DNA of 35,821 bases from Oscillospiraceae bacterium (GTDB lineage Bacteria; Bacillota; Clostridia; Oscillospirales; Ruminococcaceae), in assembly GCA_020024615.1 (NCBI GenBank), contig JAHHTP010000017.1, positions 1-35,821 of the forward strand. Direction: 5' to 3'. The position numbers and the translations under genes were made by a program. Below the pieces are notes generated by a model, which was not told the origin of the DNA, did not search any database, and was given only the letters and a program-made list of their open reading frames with translations. Positions 14,621-24,362 of this stretch are shown here, one piece after another. Every line of letters begins with the position of its first letter. The first letter of the stretch is position 1.

Positions 14621-17266
14621 ATGAAATGGATGGGTTTAAACGAACTGCGTGAAGCTTATCTGAAATTTTTTGAGAGTAAGGGACATTTACGCCATAAAAG
14701 TTTTCCGCTGGTTCCGCAGAACGACAATAGCTTGCTGTTAATCAACGCAGGCATGGCACCGTTGAAACCGTATTTTACGGGTCAGGAGGTTCCACCAAAA
14801 GTTAGAATGACTACCTGCCAGAAATGTATTCGTACTGGCGATATTGAGAATGTAGGCATTACTGCGCGCCATGGTACTTTCTTTGAGATGCTGGGCAATT
14901 TCTCTTTTGGTGATTATTTCAAAGAGGATGCCACTGCATGGGCATGGGAATTCATTACCAAAGTTCTTGAGATTCCAGAAGACAGATTATATGTCACTGT
15001 ATATGAAGATGACCATGAAGCTGCCGAGATCTGGGAGAAAAAAGTAGGAGTTAGAAAAGACAGAATCTACTATCTGGGTAAAGAAGACAACTTCTGGGAA
15101 GCTGGTATCGATGGTCCATGCGGTCCGTGTTCTGAAATTCATTTTGATCGTGGTGAGGAATACGGTTGTGGCAAGCCGACCTGTGGTATCGGATGTGACT
15201 GTGACCGCTATATGGAGTTCTGGAATCTGGTATTCACCCAGTTCGAACGTCATGAAGATGGTACTTACACTCCGCTGAAACAGAGAAACATTGATACAGG
15301 TATGGGTCTGGAGCGTATTGCCGCACTGATGCAGGGTGTTTCTTCTATCTTTGATGTTGATACTGTGAAAGCAATTCGTGACAAAGTATGTGAGATTGCT
15401 GGTGTTTCCTATGGTGAGGATCCGAAAAAAGATATTTCGATCCGTGTTATCACTGACCATATTCGTTCGGTAACCTTTATGGCTTCCGACGGTGTTCTGC
15501 CTTCTAATGAAGGCCGCGGCTATGTTATGCGCCGTCTGCTGCGCCGCGCCGTTCGTCATGCCAAGTTGCTGGGCATCAATGGTCTGTTCTTAAACGAGCT
15601 GGTTCCGGTGGTTGTGGATAACTCCAAGTGTGAGTACAATGAGCTGGAAGAAAAATATGATTATATCACCAAGTTGCTGACCAATGAGGAGAAAAACTTC
15701 AACGAGACCATTGACCGTGGTATGAACCTGTTATCCGAGTACATTGAGAAGATGGAAAAAGATGGTAAAACTGTTCTGGACGGTGAGTCCTGCTTCTTCC
15801 TGTCTGATACTTACGGCTTCCCGATTGATCTGACTCGTGAGATTCTGGAAGAAAAAGGCTATACCTGCGATGAGGAAGGCTTCAAAGTATGCATGCAACA
15901 CCAGAAAGAGACAGCAAGAGCAGCACGTGGTGGAAGCAAATATATGGGTGCTGATGAAACCGTGTTCCATCGCATCAGCAAAGAGTATCATACTGAATTT
16001 GTTGGTTACACCGATATGGAATGCGACACCACACTGGACTATCTGACCACGGATGACGATTTTGTGGATGAGGCAAAATGTGGTGATGTTGTGTATGCAG
16101 TTGTTCCGAAAACCTGCTTCTATGCAGAAAGCGGCGGTCAGATCGGTGACACTGGTATGATTGTTACCAAAACTGGTAAAGCAAAAGTTTTGGATACCAC
16201 CAAAGCGGTTGCTGGCAAGACTGCCCATAAGTTGGAAGTAGTGGAAGGCGTTGTATCAAAAGGTCAGGCTGCACATCTCACTGTATGCAAAGAGTCTAGA
16301 GAGGCACTGATGCGCAACCATTCCTGTGCGCACTTATTACAGTCTGCTCTGCGCAAAGTATTGGGTGATCATGTTCATCAGGCAGGCCAGCTGGTAACTG
16401 CTGACAGACTGCGTTTTGACTTTAGTCATTTCTCTGCTATGAATGCTCAGGAGCTTGCAGAAGTAGAAGCAACCGTTAACGAGTGGGTATTATCTGCATT
16501 GCCGATCGTTGTAAAAGAGATGCCGATTGCAGAGGCGCAGAAGATGGGTGCTATGGCTCTGTTTGGTGAGAAATATGGCGAAGTTGTTCGTGTTGTTTCG
16601 ATGGGTGATAAATCAGTTGAGTTCTGTGGCGGTACCCATGTTGCTAACACAGCCAATATCGGTCTGTTCAAAATTGTGTCCGAGGCTTCGGTTGCAGCAG
16701 GTGTTCGTCGTATTGAGGCTGTTACCGGATTAGGTGTACTGAAACTGCTTGCAGAAGCAAACGAAACCATCGCACAGGCAAGTGCAAACCTGAAACTTTC
16801 CAATTCTGCAGAACTGGTTGCAAGAACCGCAGCTGTTATGCAGGAAATCAAAGATAAGAATGCAGAAATCAGCCATTTGAATCAGTGCATGTGCGCTGGT
16901 AAGATGGATGCGCTGCTGGAAGATATTAAAGAGGTTAAGGGTGTTCGTTATATCATCGGTGCGCTGGAAGGCGTAAAACCGGATATGATGCGTGAGTTTG
17001 GCGATAAAGTCAAAGCGGAGAATGAGAATATCGTATGCTTATTAAGCACTTGCTGTGATGGAAAAGCTAACCTGATGTGTGTTGCATCCAAAGATGTTCT
17101 GGCAAAAGGTATTCATGCAGGCAAAATCGTTGCAAAAGCAGCGGCAGTTGCAGGTGGTAAAGGTGGCGGCCGTCCAGATTCTGCTATGGCAGGTGTACCG
17201 GATGCTTCCAAACTGGAAGAAGCCTTAAACACTTTACCAGAAATTTTGTCCGAGATGGTAAAATAA
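14621..17266 (+). CDS. alaS: Alanyl-tRNA synthetase
   Basis: 881 residues, full length for bacterial AlaRS. It attaches alanine to tRNA-Ala in the cytoplasm. The N-terminus (ELREAYLKFFESKGH, MAPLKPYFTG, RHGTFFEMLGNFSFGDYFK) is the class II catalytic core. The editing domain has the zinc-binding HSCAH and CGGTHV motifs. The C-terminus is a DHHA1 domain ending in the Gly-rich GGKGGGRPDSAMAG. RBS AAAGGAG is 8 bases before ATG. Expression is governed by the alanine T-box just upstream. The HIT-protein gene starts 19 bases after the stop. Confidence 0.98.
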   Translation: MKWMGLNELREAYLKFFESKGHLRHKSFPLVPQNDNSLLLINAGMAPLKPYFTGQEVPPKVRMTTCQKCIRTGDIENVGITARHGTFFEMLGNFSFGDYFKEDATAWAWEFITKVLEIPEDRLYVTVYEDDHEAAEIWEKKVGVRKDRIYYLGKEDNFWEAGIDGPCGPCSEIHFDRGEEYGCGKPTCGIGCDCDRYMEFWNLVFTQFERHEDGTYTPLKQRNIDTGMGLERIAALMQGVSSIFDVDTVKAIRDKVCEIAGVSYGEDPKKDISIRVITDHIRSVTFMASDGVLPSNEGRGYVMRRLLRRAVRHAKLLGINGLFLNELVPVVVDNSKCEYNELEEKYDYITKLLTNEEKNFNETIDRGMNLLSEYIEKMEKDGKTVLDGESCFFLSDTYGFPIDLTREILEEKGYTCDEEGFKVCMQHQKETARAARGGSKYMGADETVFHRISKEYHTEFVGYTDMECDTTLDYLTTDDDFVDEAKCGDVVYAVVPKTCFYAESGGQIGDTGMIVTKTGKAKVLDTTKAVAGKTAHKLEVVEGVVSKGQAAHLTVCKESREALMRNHSCAHLLQSALRKVLGDHVHQAGQLVTADRLRFDFSHFSAMNAQELAEVEATVNEWVLSALPIVVKEMPIAEAQKMGAMALFGEKYGEVVRVVSMGDKSVEFCGGTHVANTANIGLFKIVSEASVAAGVRRIEAVTGLGVLKLLAEANETIAQASANLKLSNSAELVARTAAVMQEIKDKNAEISHLNQCMCAGKMDALLEDIKEVKGVRYIIGALEGVKPDMMREFGDKVKAENENIVCLLSTCCDGKANLMCVASKDVLAKGIHAGKIVAKAAAVAGGKGGGRPDSAMAGVPDASKLEEALNTLPEILSEMVK

Positions 17267-17285
17267 GACTGGAGGAATCGTAATC

Positions 17286-17627
17286 ATGGAAGACTGTTTG
17301 TTTTGCAAAATCATCGCAGGAGAAATTCCGTCGAAAAAAGTGTATGAAGATGAGCAGGTGCTTGCATTTTATGATATTGCGCCAATGGCTCCGGTTCATA
17401 TTTTGGTGATTCCAAAGATGCATATTTCCTCTGCGGCTGAAATTACCGCAGAGAACAGTGCTGTGGTTGCACATATCTTTGAGGTAATTGCAAAGATTGC
17501 AGCGGATTTGAAATTGGAAAACGGTTTCCGCGTTGTCAGCAACTGCGGCAGGGATGCTTGCCAGTCGGTTCATCATCTGCATTTTCATATTCTTGCCGGA
17601 AAACAACTTTCGGAGAAGATGGACTAA
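17286..17627 (+). CDS. HIT-family nucleotide hydrolase (HinT-like)
   Basis: 113 residues, normal for bacterial HinT. The histidine triad HLHFHIL (H97, H99, H101) follows QSV and gives a catalytic His for hydrolysis of purine nucleoside phosphoramidates, including aminoacyl-adenylates. The N-terminal CLFCKIIAGEIPSKKVYED block is typical. The neighbour alaS makes aminoacyl-adenylates, so clean-up of such species is possible, but this is inference. RBS GGAGG precedes ATG, and comEC starts 24 bases after the stop, so it is part of the alaS transcript run. Confidence 0.94.
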   Translation: MEDCLFCKIIAGEIPSKKVYEDEQVLAFYDIAPMAPVHILVIPKMHISSAAEITAENSAVVAHIFEVIAKIAADLKLENGFRVVSNCGRDACQSVHHLHFHILAGKQLSEKMD

Positions 17628-17651
17628 TAAAAAATTGAAAGGTGTTATGCG

Positions 17652-19961
17652 ATGAAATATCGTCCATGCTTTCTAAGTGGCGTTTGCGCTTTGATGGCAG
17701 TGGGCACTTGTGTATTCCTGCACAATGAAATCGCATGGATTTTAACAGCGGCAGGTATCATACTTGCTGCTGCTTTTTTGTGGATTTATCGAAAAGAGGA
17801 TCGAAAAAATATTCTACTGTGCAGTTTTGCCTCTCTTTGCTGTATACTCAGCTTTTCACTGGCCTATATTCACGAGTATCGGGGAGCGATACAATATGCT
17901 GGAAGCATGCAGGAAGTGACAGGTTATGTGATCGAGCAGATGCCTGATTCTTACCAAGGGGAAGATCGTTGGCTGATTCAGGCAAATACAATCAATCGGC
18001 AATCGCCAGATTGTCCTGTTTTTATTGCCTTGACGGTTAAAAATCAAGAGAAACTTGCAATCGGGAATACGCTGCACTGTTATGTTAAACCCGTACGATA
18101 TTCAGGAACCATATACTCAGAATTAAGCAGAGGTATATATTTAAAAGGGGTTCTTGATGCAGAATCAATGACTAAGCATTTGACAGATGCAGATACTTCT
18201 TTTTCCCTGTTTAGTGCCCAACAACAACAAAAGCTTCGTCAAACGGCAGAAAGGCATCTTAACTTGTCGTCAAGTGGGATTTTCTGTGGCATGCTGTACG
18301 GAGATAAGTATGGGCTGGAGGATGAAATTCTACTGGACTTCAAGTATAGTGGCTTTGCGCATCTGTTGGCGGTATCCGGACTGCATATCCAGGTAATTGC
18401 AGTGTTGATATGTTCTCTGCTAACAAAGCTGTTCTGGTTTTATAAGGGACGGGCAGGATTGGCAAGAGGGTTATCCCTTGTGGTGATATGGAGTTTTATT
18501 GTTTTGATTGGCTGCCCCATTTCGGCGGTACGAAGCGGCATTATGATTAGTGTTGCTATGATGGGGTACTTTTTGCGAAAACGTTCGGATACATTGAATT
18601 CACTTGGTTTTTCGGTAGTATTGATTTTGATATTGATGCCGTTTTCTATTTGCAGTCTTGGATTTTGGATGTCTGTTCTTGCTACATTTGGAATCGGTTT
18701 TTTCGGTGAGGCGTTTAATCGTTGTTTCAAGCAATGGAGTGACCGAAATTTGGCGACATATCGGGAAAATATGGAAAAGCAGCTGAAAGAGCAAATCAAA
18801 CAAAATCCACAGCAGGCAACTGTTATTCGAAAAGAATATTTGAAAAAGCGTCGGAAGCATGGCAGAAAGATTATGATGGTAGGCAGAATCATGCGCATGT
18901 TTATGCCAGGAATTGCGGCCACGCTTGGATTGCTGCCGATATATTTCTTTTGCTTCGGATATCTTCCAGTCGGAGCTGTTTTGATTGGACCATTGCTTTC
19001 TTTTTTGTTTAATGGAATTGTTTTATGTGGAATCTTTTTTACTGGTTTTACTTTGGCAGGACTGGAACCGGCGGTTGCTATATGTGCAAAAATTTTACAG
19101 CCGCTTCTTGCACTGATAAATCAGATTGTAGGCTGGACTGCTGCAAGACCAGCGCTTGTTATTCCGCTGCGTTGGCAGTTTGCGGTCGTGTTTTTTGTAA
19201 TTTTTGTAATAGGGCTGTTTCTTTTACAGAAAGAAATCAGAGTTAAATTGTTACATATTCAGAAAACAATGTCAATTGTGCTGTTTTTGGGACTTTTTTT
19301 CGCTTTAGGGTTGCTTTTTACCCAGTATTACCAGTATAATATAGTAGAGATCACTGCGATTGGCGGTTATCAGAATAAAGATATCGTTCTGATTTCAGGC
19401 AATAAAGCGAGTGTTTTTATCTGCGATGATGTAAGCGACAACGGTCAGGAACTGTTGGCTTATCTCAAACGGCGCGGTGTATGGCAAATCGAAAATATCT
19501 GCATCATGGTGCCAACAAATGGTATTCCAGAAAGTGTAGCTGCTTTACAGCATCTAATGCCAGCAAAGCAGATCTTTTATAATTCCTATGGTCTGCCAGG
19601 TGGATATGATATGGCACCACTTTCTACACAAGAGGTGTTTACGACCGGTAAGGTTCAAATGGATTTTCGTTACAGTCAAGGAAGTTTGAACGCGATGATT
19701 CAGTGTGGTGATCATAAAATGGTTCTTTTGCAGGATCTTTCACTTGCCAAAAAAGAGGGTTTTGCAGAAGAAAAAAGCGATGTAGTCTTTTTGTATCATC
19801 CCATTGGAGAAGAAGATGCAGAAGTGTTTGAAACCTCCTGTTTGATTTTGCTGTCAGATATACCAGTCCCTTCGGTAATTGACAGTGGAAAAACAATTTA
19901 CTGTTCAGAGGAAGCGGTTACCATCGAATTGGATTCGCAGGGAAATATCAGCCTGCCTTAA
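17652..19961 (+). CDS. comEC: ComEC/Rec2-family DNA-uptake channel protein
   Basis: 769 residues, polytopic membrane protein. ComEC forms the inner-membrane channel for transforming DNA. An N-terminal hydrophobic block and soluble OB-like region come first. The competence domain begins near residue 207 with the signature HLLAVSGLHIQ (237-247). Two features are odd. A strongly basic, hydrophilic stretch of about 60 residues (356-415, rich in Lys, Arg and Gln) interrupts the membrane domain. The C-terminal ~195 residues, where ComEC normally has a metallo-beta-lactamase domain, show no HxHxDH metal motif and no DVGQGDS motif. It may lack nuclease function. RBS GAAAGGTG precedes ATG. No other competence genes are in this window. 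Confidence 0.88.
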   Translation: MKYRPCFLSGVCALMAVGTCVFLHNEIAWILTAAGIILAAAFLWIYRKEDRKNILLCSFASLCCILSFSLAYIHEYRGAIQYAGSMQEVTGYVIEQMPDSYQGEDRWLIQANTINRQSPDCPVFIALTVKNQEKLAIGNTLHCYVKPVRYSGTIYSELSRGIYLKGVLDAESMTKHLTDADTSFSLFSAQQQQKLRQTAERHLNLSSSGIFCGMLYGDKYGLEDEILLDFKYSGFAHLLAVSGLHIQVIAVLICSLLTKLFWFYKGRAGLARGLSLVVIWSFIVLIGCPISAVRSGIMISVAMMGYFLRKRSDTLNSLGFSVVLILILMPFSICSLGFWMSVLATFGIGFFGEAFNRCFKQWSDRNLATYRENMEKQLKEQIKQNPQQATVIRKEYLKKRRKHGRKIMMVGRIMRMFMPGIAATLGLLPIYFFCFGYLPVGAVLIGPLLSFLFNGIVLCGIFFTGFTLAGLEPAVAICAKILQPLLALINQIVGWTAARPALVIPLRWQFAVVFFVIFVIGLFLLQKEIRVKLLHIQKTMSIVLFLGLFFALGLLFTQYYQYNIVEITAIGGYQNKDIVLISGNKASVFICDDVSDNGQELLAYLKRRGVWQIENICIMVPTNGIPESVAALQHLMPAKQIFYNSYGLPGGYDMAPLSTQEVFTTGKVQMDFRYSQGSLNAMIQCGDHKMVLLQDLSLAKKEGFAEEKSDVVFLYHPIGEEDAEVFETSCLILLSDIPVPSVIDSGKTIYCSEEAVTIELDSQGNISLP

Positions 19962-19990
19962 CATCATGTATTATGGATCGAGGATAAGCA

Positions 19991-21052
19991 ATGCCGATTA
20001 TTTCAGATGTACAGCTGGGAAAAGATATTCGCAGCTCGAAAATAGAAAACTGTTATTTTTTATATGGCAGGGAACGCTATAATGTGGAAAAGGCGGTACA
20101 GGCACTGATTCACAAAGTGACCAAAGGCGAGGAAGATGGATTCGGAATCGACCGTTTTGATGACAAGGTGACAGTCAGTGATATAAACAATGCTGTTTGT
20201 GCGGTAAGTTTATTTTCTGGTGACAAATGCGTTGTGGTCAGGGATTTCGGAATCAGCCAGTGCACAGATGAAGAAATTGCGCTTTTATTGGAAACGGTAA
20301 AAGCTTCTGCATTGGAATCTGTTCTTATCTTTTATTATGCCGAAACACAGCCGGAACTAAAAAATGCCAAGGTTAAAAAGGTGCTGGACGGGTTTGAAAA
20401 GCATGGTGTAATTGCCTGTTTTGAGCCGAAAGATGCTGTCAGCCAAAGACGGCAGGTGCAGGAAATCTGCAAAAAGCAGAAGGTTTCGATTGATGCAGCT
20501 GGTGCGGATGCACTGGTAGCGCGATTTGCAGAGGATGGATTTCATTTGAGAAATGAGACCGAAAAGATGATTGCCTTTGCATTGGGGCGTTCGGAAGAAA
20601 ATGCCGTAATCACTGCTGCGGATGTGGATATGATGTGTGCAAACACGGTGGAAAATACCGTATTTGACCTGACAAATGCTATTTTAGGAGGCAATCACCG
20701 CAAGGTATTTGGCCTTTTAGAACGGTTGTTTGAGCAGCAGGTGGAAGGATTATCTATTACTGGAGCGCTGACTTTGAGCTTTACCGATTTATATCGTGCA
20801 AGGCTTGCGTTGGACAGCGGAATTTCTGCTAAACAGACAGCAACTGATTTTTCTTATCCAGCAAAGCGAGAGTTTGTGGTGGCAAGAAGTTTTGCAAGGG
20901 CAGAGCGGTATTCTGCACGACAACTGCGCCAGTGTTTTTCTGTTCTGGCTGAAACAACCAGTTTTTTGATGGGTTCCAAAACCGATGAGCGTTTGTTGAT
21001 TGAACGGATGATGGCAAGAATGTTGATGATTATGGCGGAAACCAAACGATAG
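19991..21052 (+). CDS. holA: DNA polymerase III subunit delta
   Basis: 353 residues, typical length. HolA is the wrench subunit of the clamp loader that opens the beta sliding clamp. The N-terminal pattern (CYFLYGRERYNVEKAVQALIHKV) and the following strand-helix order match the AAA+-like domain I of delta, which lacks a usable Walker A. The C-terminal half (KMIAFALGRSEE, VFDLTNAILGG, RLLIERMMARMLM) matches the collar domain. holA commonly follows comEC in Firmicutes, supporting both calls. It starts 29 bases after comEC with a weak RBS; the next gene starts 8 bases after its stop. Confidence 0.93.
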   Translation: MPIISDVQLGKDIRSSKIENCYFLYGRERYNVEKAVQALIHKVTKGEEDGFGIDRFDDKVTVSDINNAVCAVSLFSGDKCVVVRDFGISQCTDEEIALLLETVKASALESVLIFYYAETQPELKNAKVKKVLDGFEKHGVIACFEPKDAVSQRRQVQEICKKQKVSIDAAGADALVARFAEDGFHLRNETEKMIAFALGRSEENAVITAADVDMMCANTVENTVFDLTNAILGGNHRKVFGLLERLFEQQVEGLSITGALTLSFTDLYRARLALDSGISAKQTATDFSYPAKREFVVARSFARAERYSARQLRQCFSVLAETTSFLMGSKTDERLLIERMMARMLMIMAETKR

Positions 21053-21060
21053 GAGATTGT

Positions 21061-21669
21061 ATGGACAAGATTTATCTGAAACAACCGGTAATTGTAGAAG
21101 GCCGGTATGACAAAATCAAATTGCAGGCTTTTATCGGCAGTTTGATCATTGCTACGGATGGATTCCGGATTTTCAAGGATAAGGAAAAGCAGTACATGAT
21201 CCGCACGCTTGGCAAAAAATACGGTTTGGTAATCCTGACCGATTCGGACAAAGGCGGTCTGGTAATCCGCAATCATCTGAAGTCGATAGCCGGGGGCTGC
21301 AAAATGATTCAGCTTTATATTCCGCAGATTATCGGAAAAGAATCTAGAAAAGCGAAGCCTGGTAAGGAACACCTACTTGGTGTAGAGGGCATGGAGATTT
21401 CGCTGCTTCGCGATATTTTTGCTGCAAATGGGCTGACCGATGATGCAGAAGAAAAATCAAAGCAGAAAGATCCGATTACCAAACAGGATTTTTATCAAGA
21501 TGGATTAAGTGGCAGGGAAAACAGTGATTTCAAGCGCAAAGCATTTATGAAGCGTCTGGGTGTTCCGCAGTATTTAAGTGCCAATGCGCTGCTTGATGTC
21601 TGCAATAGTTTGCTGACAAAACAGGAATATGATAAAATTCTGCAAGAGCTTGCCTGTGGCGATGAATGA
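21061..21669 (+). CDS. Toprim-domain protein, RNase M5-like (DUF4093 type)
   Basis: 202 residues. The N-terminal Toprim domain has the acidic residues E13 (VIVEGRYD) and D61/D63 (ILTDSDKGG), the metal-binding triad used by RNase M5, primases and topoisomerases. The spacing and the later GVEGMEISLLRDIF block resemble RNase M5, which trims 5S rRNA precursors. The C-terminus matches the clostridial Toprim/DUF4093 proteins rather than classic RnmV. A 5S-processing role is likely but not proven. RBS AGGAG overlaps the holA stop, indicating translational coupling. Confidence 0.82.
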   Translation: MDKIYLKQPVIVEGRYDKIKLQAFIGSLIIATDGFRIFKDKEKQYMIRTLGKKYGLVILTDSDKGGLVIRNHLKSIAGGCKMIQLYIPQIIGKESRKAKPGKEHLLGVEGMEISLLRDIFAANGLTDDAEEKSKQKDPITKQDFYQDGLSGRENSDFKRKAFMKRLGVPQYLSANALLDVCNSLLTKQEYDKILQELACGDE

Positions 21670-21744
21670 TGAATAAGGTACAGCAGAAAGTAGAAAATCA
21701 ATAAAATAAAACGACAGAAAATTAACAGAGGGGGTAAAAAATTA

Positions 21745-23151
21745 ATGGTTTTTTCCAGCTTGACTTTTTTGTTTGTGTTTTTGCCGATTGTATTGGGATT
21801 GTATTATGCACTCCCAATGCGGTATAAAAATGCACTTTTATTCGTTTCCGGCATCGTGTTTTATGCCTGGGGTGAACCGATTTATGTATGGGTAATGGTG
21901 GTTTCCACTTTGATTGACTATACAGCCGGGCGGCTGATGTACCGGTTTGATGATAACCAGAAAATGCGAACGGTATTTTTGCTGATGTCGCTGATTATGA
22001 ATCTGGGACTGCTGGGTGTATTCAAATACAGCTCATTTGTAGTGGAAAATATCAACTGGTTGTTCTCGCTGAACATTCCAAATCCAAATCTTCCGCTCCC
22101 AATCGGTATTTCTTTCTTTACCTTCCAGAGTATGTCCTATACGATTGATCTGTACCGCAGAAAAATTAAGGTGCAGAAAGATATTGTTGCATTTACAACC
22201 TATGTAACACTATTTCCACAGTTGGTTGCAGGACCGATTGTTCGTTACAGTGAGGTTGCGGATGAATTGGAGAATCGTGTCATCGGCATGAATACCATCG
22301 CAAACGGAATAGGCCTTTTTATCAAAGGCCTTGGCAAAAAGGTTATTCTTGCCAATAGTATTGGTGCTGTGTGGACATCTATCAAAGCGATGGAATACGG
22401 TGAAATATCCACTTTAACGGCATGGATTGGTATTCTGGCATTTACCTTCCAGATATATTATGATTTCTCAGGCTATTCAGATATGGCAAAGGGTTTAGGG
22501 CGTATGTTTGGATTCCATTTTCCGGATAACTTCCGGCATCCATACACTTCTCGCAGCGTGTCAGATTTCTGGAGAAGATGGCATATCACCATGTCAGAAT
22601 GGTTTAAAAGCTATGTTTATTTCCCGCTGGGCGGCAGCAGATGCTCGACCTTCAAAAAGTACCGCAACATCTTTATTGTTTGGATGTTGACTGGTTTATG
22701 GCACGGTGCAAGCTGGAACTTTGTTTTATGGGGATTGTATTTTGGTGTTCTGCTTATCATTGAGCGTCTATTTATGCAGAAGGTTCTGGATAAACTTCCG
22801 AAATTTTTACAGACGGCGTACACCTTTATTCTTGTTGTATTCGGATGGGTATTGTTTGAGATGACCGATATGGCAAGTTTGGGATCTTTTTTTGGCGTAT
22901 TGTTTGGTGCAAAGGGCACAGGTTTTGCGGATCATTACGCAATCTTTACACTGCTGAATAACCTGGTATTATTTATTCTGTGTGCGATTGGTTCTACTAC
23001 TTTGGTGGACAAGCTGACCGTTAAGATGAGCCGTAAATTTCATCAGGCTACTGCTATTGCTTTGCCAATATTGCAGACTGTGCTGTTGCTTATCAGCATT
23101 GCATTCTTAGTAAATGCAACGTATAACCCGTTCTTATACTTTAACTTCTAA
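21745..23151 (+). CDS. MBOAT-family O-acyltransferase (AlgI/DltB-like)
   Basis: 468 residues, polytopic membrane protein. MBOAT enzymes pass an acyl group, usually acetyl, across the membrane to a surface polymer. The signature regions are FSGYSDMAKG (241-250), RRWHITMSEW with H280, and LTGLWHGASWN with the invariant H320. A PQLVAGPI motif lies at 158-165. It pairs with the next gene, a DHHW (AlgJ/AlgX-like) protein 16 bases downstream, the usual partner that completes O-acetylation outside the cell. The acceptor polymer is unknown. RBS GAGGGGG precedes ATG; the 75-base gap upstream shows no terminator. Confidence 0.94.
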   Translation: MVFSSLTFLFVFLPIVLGLYYALPMRYKNALLFVSGIVFYAWGEPIYVWVMVVSTLIDYTAGRLMYRFDDNQKMRTVFLLMSLIMNLGLLGVFKYSSFVVENINWLFSLNIPNPNLPLPIGISFFTFQSMSYTIDLYRRKIKVQKDIVAFTTYVTLFPQLVAGPIVRYSEVADELENRVIGMNTIANGIGLFIKGLGKKVILANSIGAVWTSIKAMEYGEISTLTAWIGILAFTFQIYYDFSGYSDMAKGLGRMFGFHFPDNFRHPYTSRSVSDFWRRWHITMSEWFKSYVYFPLGGSRCSTFKKYRNIFIVWMLTGLWHGASWNFVLWGLYFGVLLIIERLFMQKVLDKLPKFLQTAYTFILVVFGWVLFEMTDMASLGSFFGVLFGAKGTGFADHYAIFTLLNNLVLFILCAIGSTTLVDKLTVKMSRKFHQATAIALPILQTVLLLISIAFLVNATYNPFLYFNF

Positions 23152-23167
23152 AGGAAAGGAGCAGAAA

Positions 23168-24346
23168 ATGATGCGTGAACAAAAGAAGAAAAAGAAAATT
23201 CCAGCAGGCAAGAAGGCTACCATTGTGATGTTTTTTGCGGTGATTGTCGTATTGATTGGTATTACCGTATTTGCTCCGAAAAAGACCATTTCCGAAGAAG
23301 AAAACAAGGTGCTTGCGTCTTTCCCGAAAATCAGCATCAAGCGTGTGTTCGACACAAAATTTATGAAGGATTTTGATGCTTATTTATCCGATCATTTTGC
23401 ATTCCGTACCAACTGGATTGCAGCAGAAACCGAAGTACAGAAAGTGCTGGGCAGATCGGAAATCAATGGTGTATTCATTACATCTGATCGTATGCTTGAA
23501 GCGGTTGATCAGCCGGATGAAAGTGCAGTTGCCGGTTCGATTGATGCTATCAATCGCTATAAAGAACAGTTTGGTTCTCAAAAACAGGTTGCTGTAATGT
23601 TGGTACCGACAGCAGGTCAGATTTACAGAAACACCTATCATCCGTATGCACCAGTATTGGATCAGACCGATTTTATTCAGGATGTATACGGGCAGTTAAA
23701 GGATGTGGATACTGTTGACGTGTTTACTTCACTGAATGCAGCACAGAATTCGTATATCTATTACCGTACTGACCACCATTGGACCAGTTATGGTGCATAT
23801 ATCGGATATGCGGCACTTTCTAAAACGCTTGGATATAACGCAATTAGTCGTGATATGTTCAATATAGAGCATGCTTCGAATGAGTTTTTGGGTACAATTT
23901 ATTCCAAAGTACTGACCAACGCGGAAATGGCAGACTCTATTGATTTGTATTATTATGCAGACAAAGATGTGGTTGAGAAGGTAGAAGTATTCGACGGTGT
24001 AAAAAGCCAGGAGTATGATTCGATTTTCTTCCGGGAACATCTAAATACCAAAGATAAATACAGCACTTATCTTGGGACCAATCAGCCGATGGTTACAGTA
24101 AAAACCAATGTGCAGAACGGTCAGAAGCTGCTGATTTTTAAAGATTCTTATGCACATGAGATGGTACAGTTTTTGTGTCAGCATTATGAGGAAATCACTC
24201 TGCTGGATATGCGTTATATCAACCAGAGTTTTACAGAACTGGTAAATTTGGACGATTATACTCAGACTTTGTTTTTATACAATGTGGGTAGCTTCACCCA
24301 GGATAACAGTCTGAAAAAACTTAATTTAGCTCAAAAAACAAATTGA
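23168..24346 (+). CDS. DHHW-family (AlgJ/AlgX-like) surface O-acetylation protein
   Basis: 392 residues. A basic cytoplasmic N-terminus and one membrane helix (18-36) anchor an extracytoplasmic SGNH-like domain. The family motif TDHHWTSYGA has DHHW at 202-205, and FKDSYAHEM carries the probable nucleophile S327, so a Ser/His/Asp set is readable. AlgJ/AlgX-type proteins accept acetyl groups from the MBOAT partner and place them on polysaccharide. ATG 23168 is 6 bases after AAGGAG; ATG 23171 is nearly as good. An in-frame start at 23114 would overlap the MBOAT gene and is rejected. It is 16 bases from both neighbours, so one operon. Confidence 0.9.
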   Translation: MMREQKKKKKIPAGKKATIVMFFAVIVVLIGITVFAPKKTISEEENKVLASFPKISIKRVFDTKFMKDFDAYLSDHFAFRTNWIAAETEVQKVLGRSEINGVFITSDRMLEAVDQPDESAVAGSIDAINRYKEQFGSQKQVAVMLVPTAGQIYRNTYHPYAPVLDQTDFIQDVYGQLKDVDTVDVFTSLNAAQNSYIYYRTDHHWTSYGAYIGYAALSKTLGYNAISRDMFNIEHASNEFLGTIYSKVLTNAEMADSIDLYYYADKDVVEKVEVFDGVKSQEYDSIFFREHLNTKDKYSTYLGTNQPMVTVKTNVQNGQKLLIFKDSYAHEMVQFLCQHYEEITLLDMRYINQSFTELVNLDDYTQTLFLYNVGSFTQDNSLKKLNLAQKTN

Positions 24347-24362
24347 GAAGGGATGATGCAAC

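Noticed and set aside
15731..16228. 165-residue minus-strand ORF opposite alaS
   Set aside because: Lies wholly inside the well-supported alaS coding region; no promoter or RBS.
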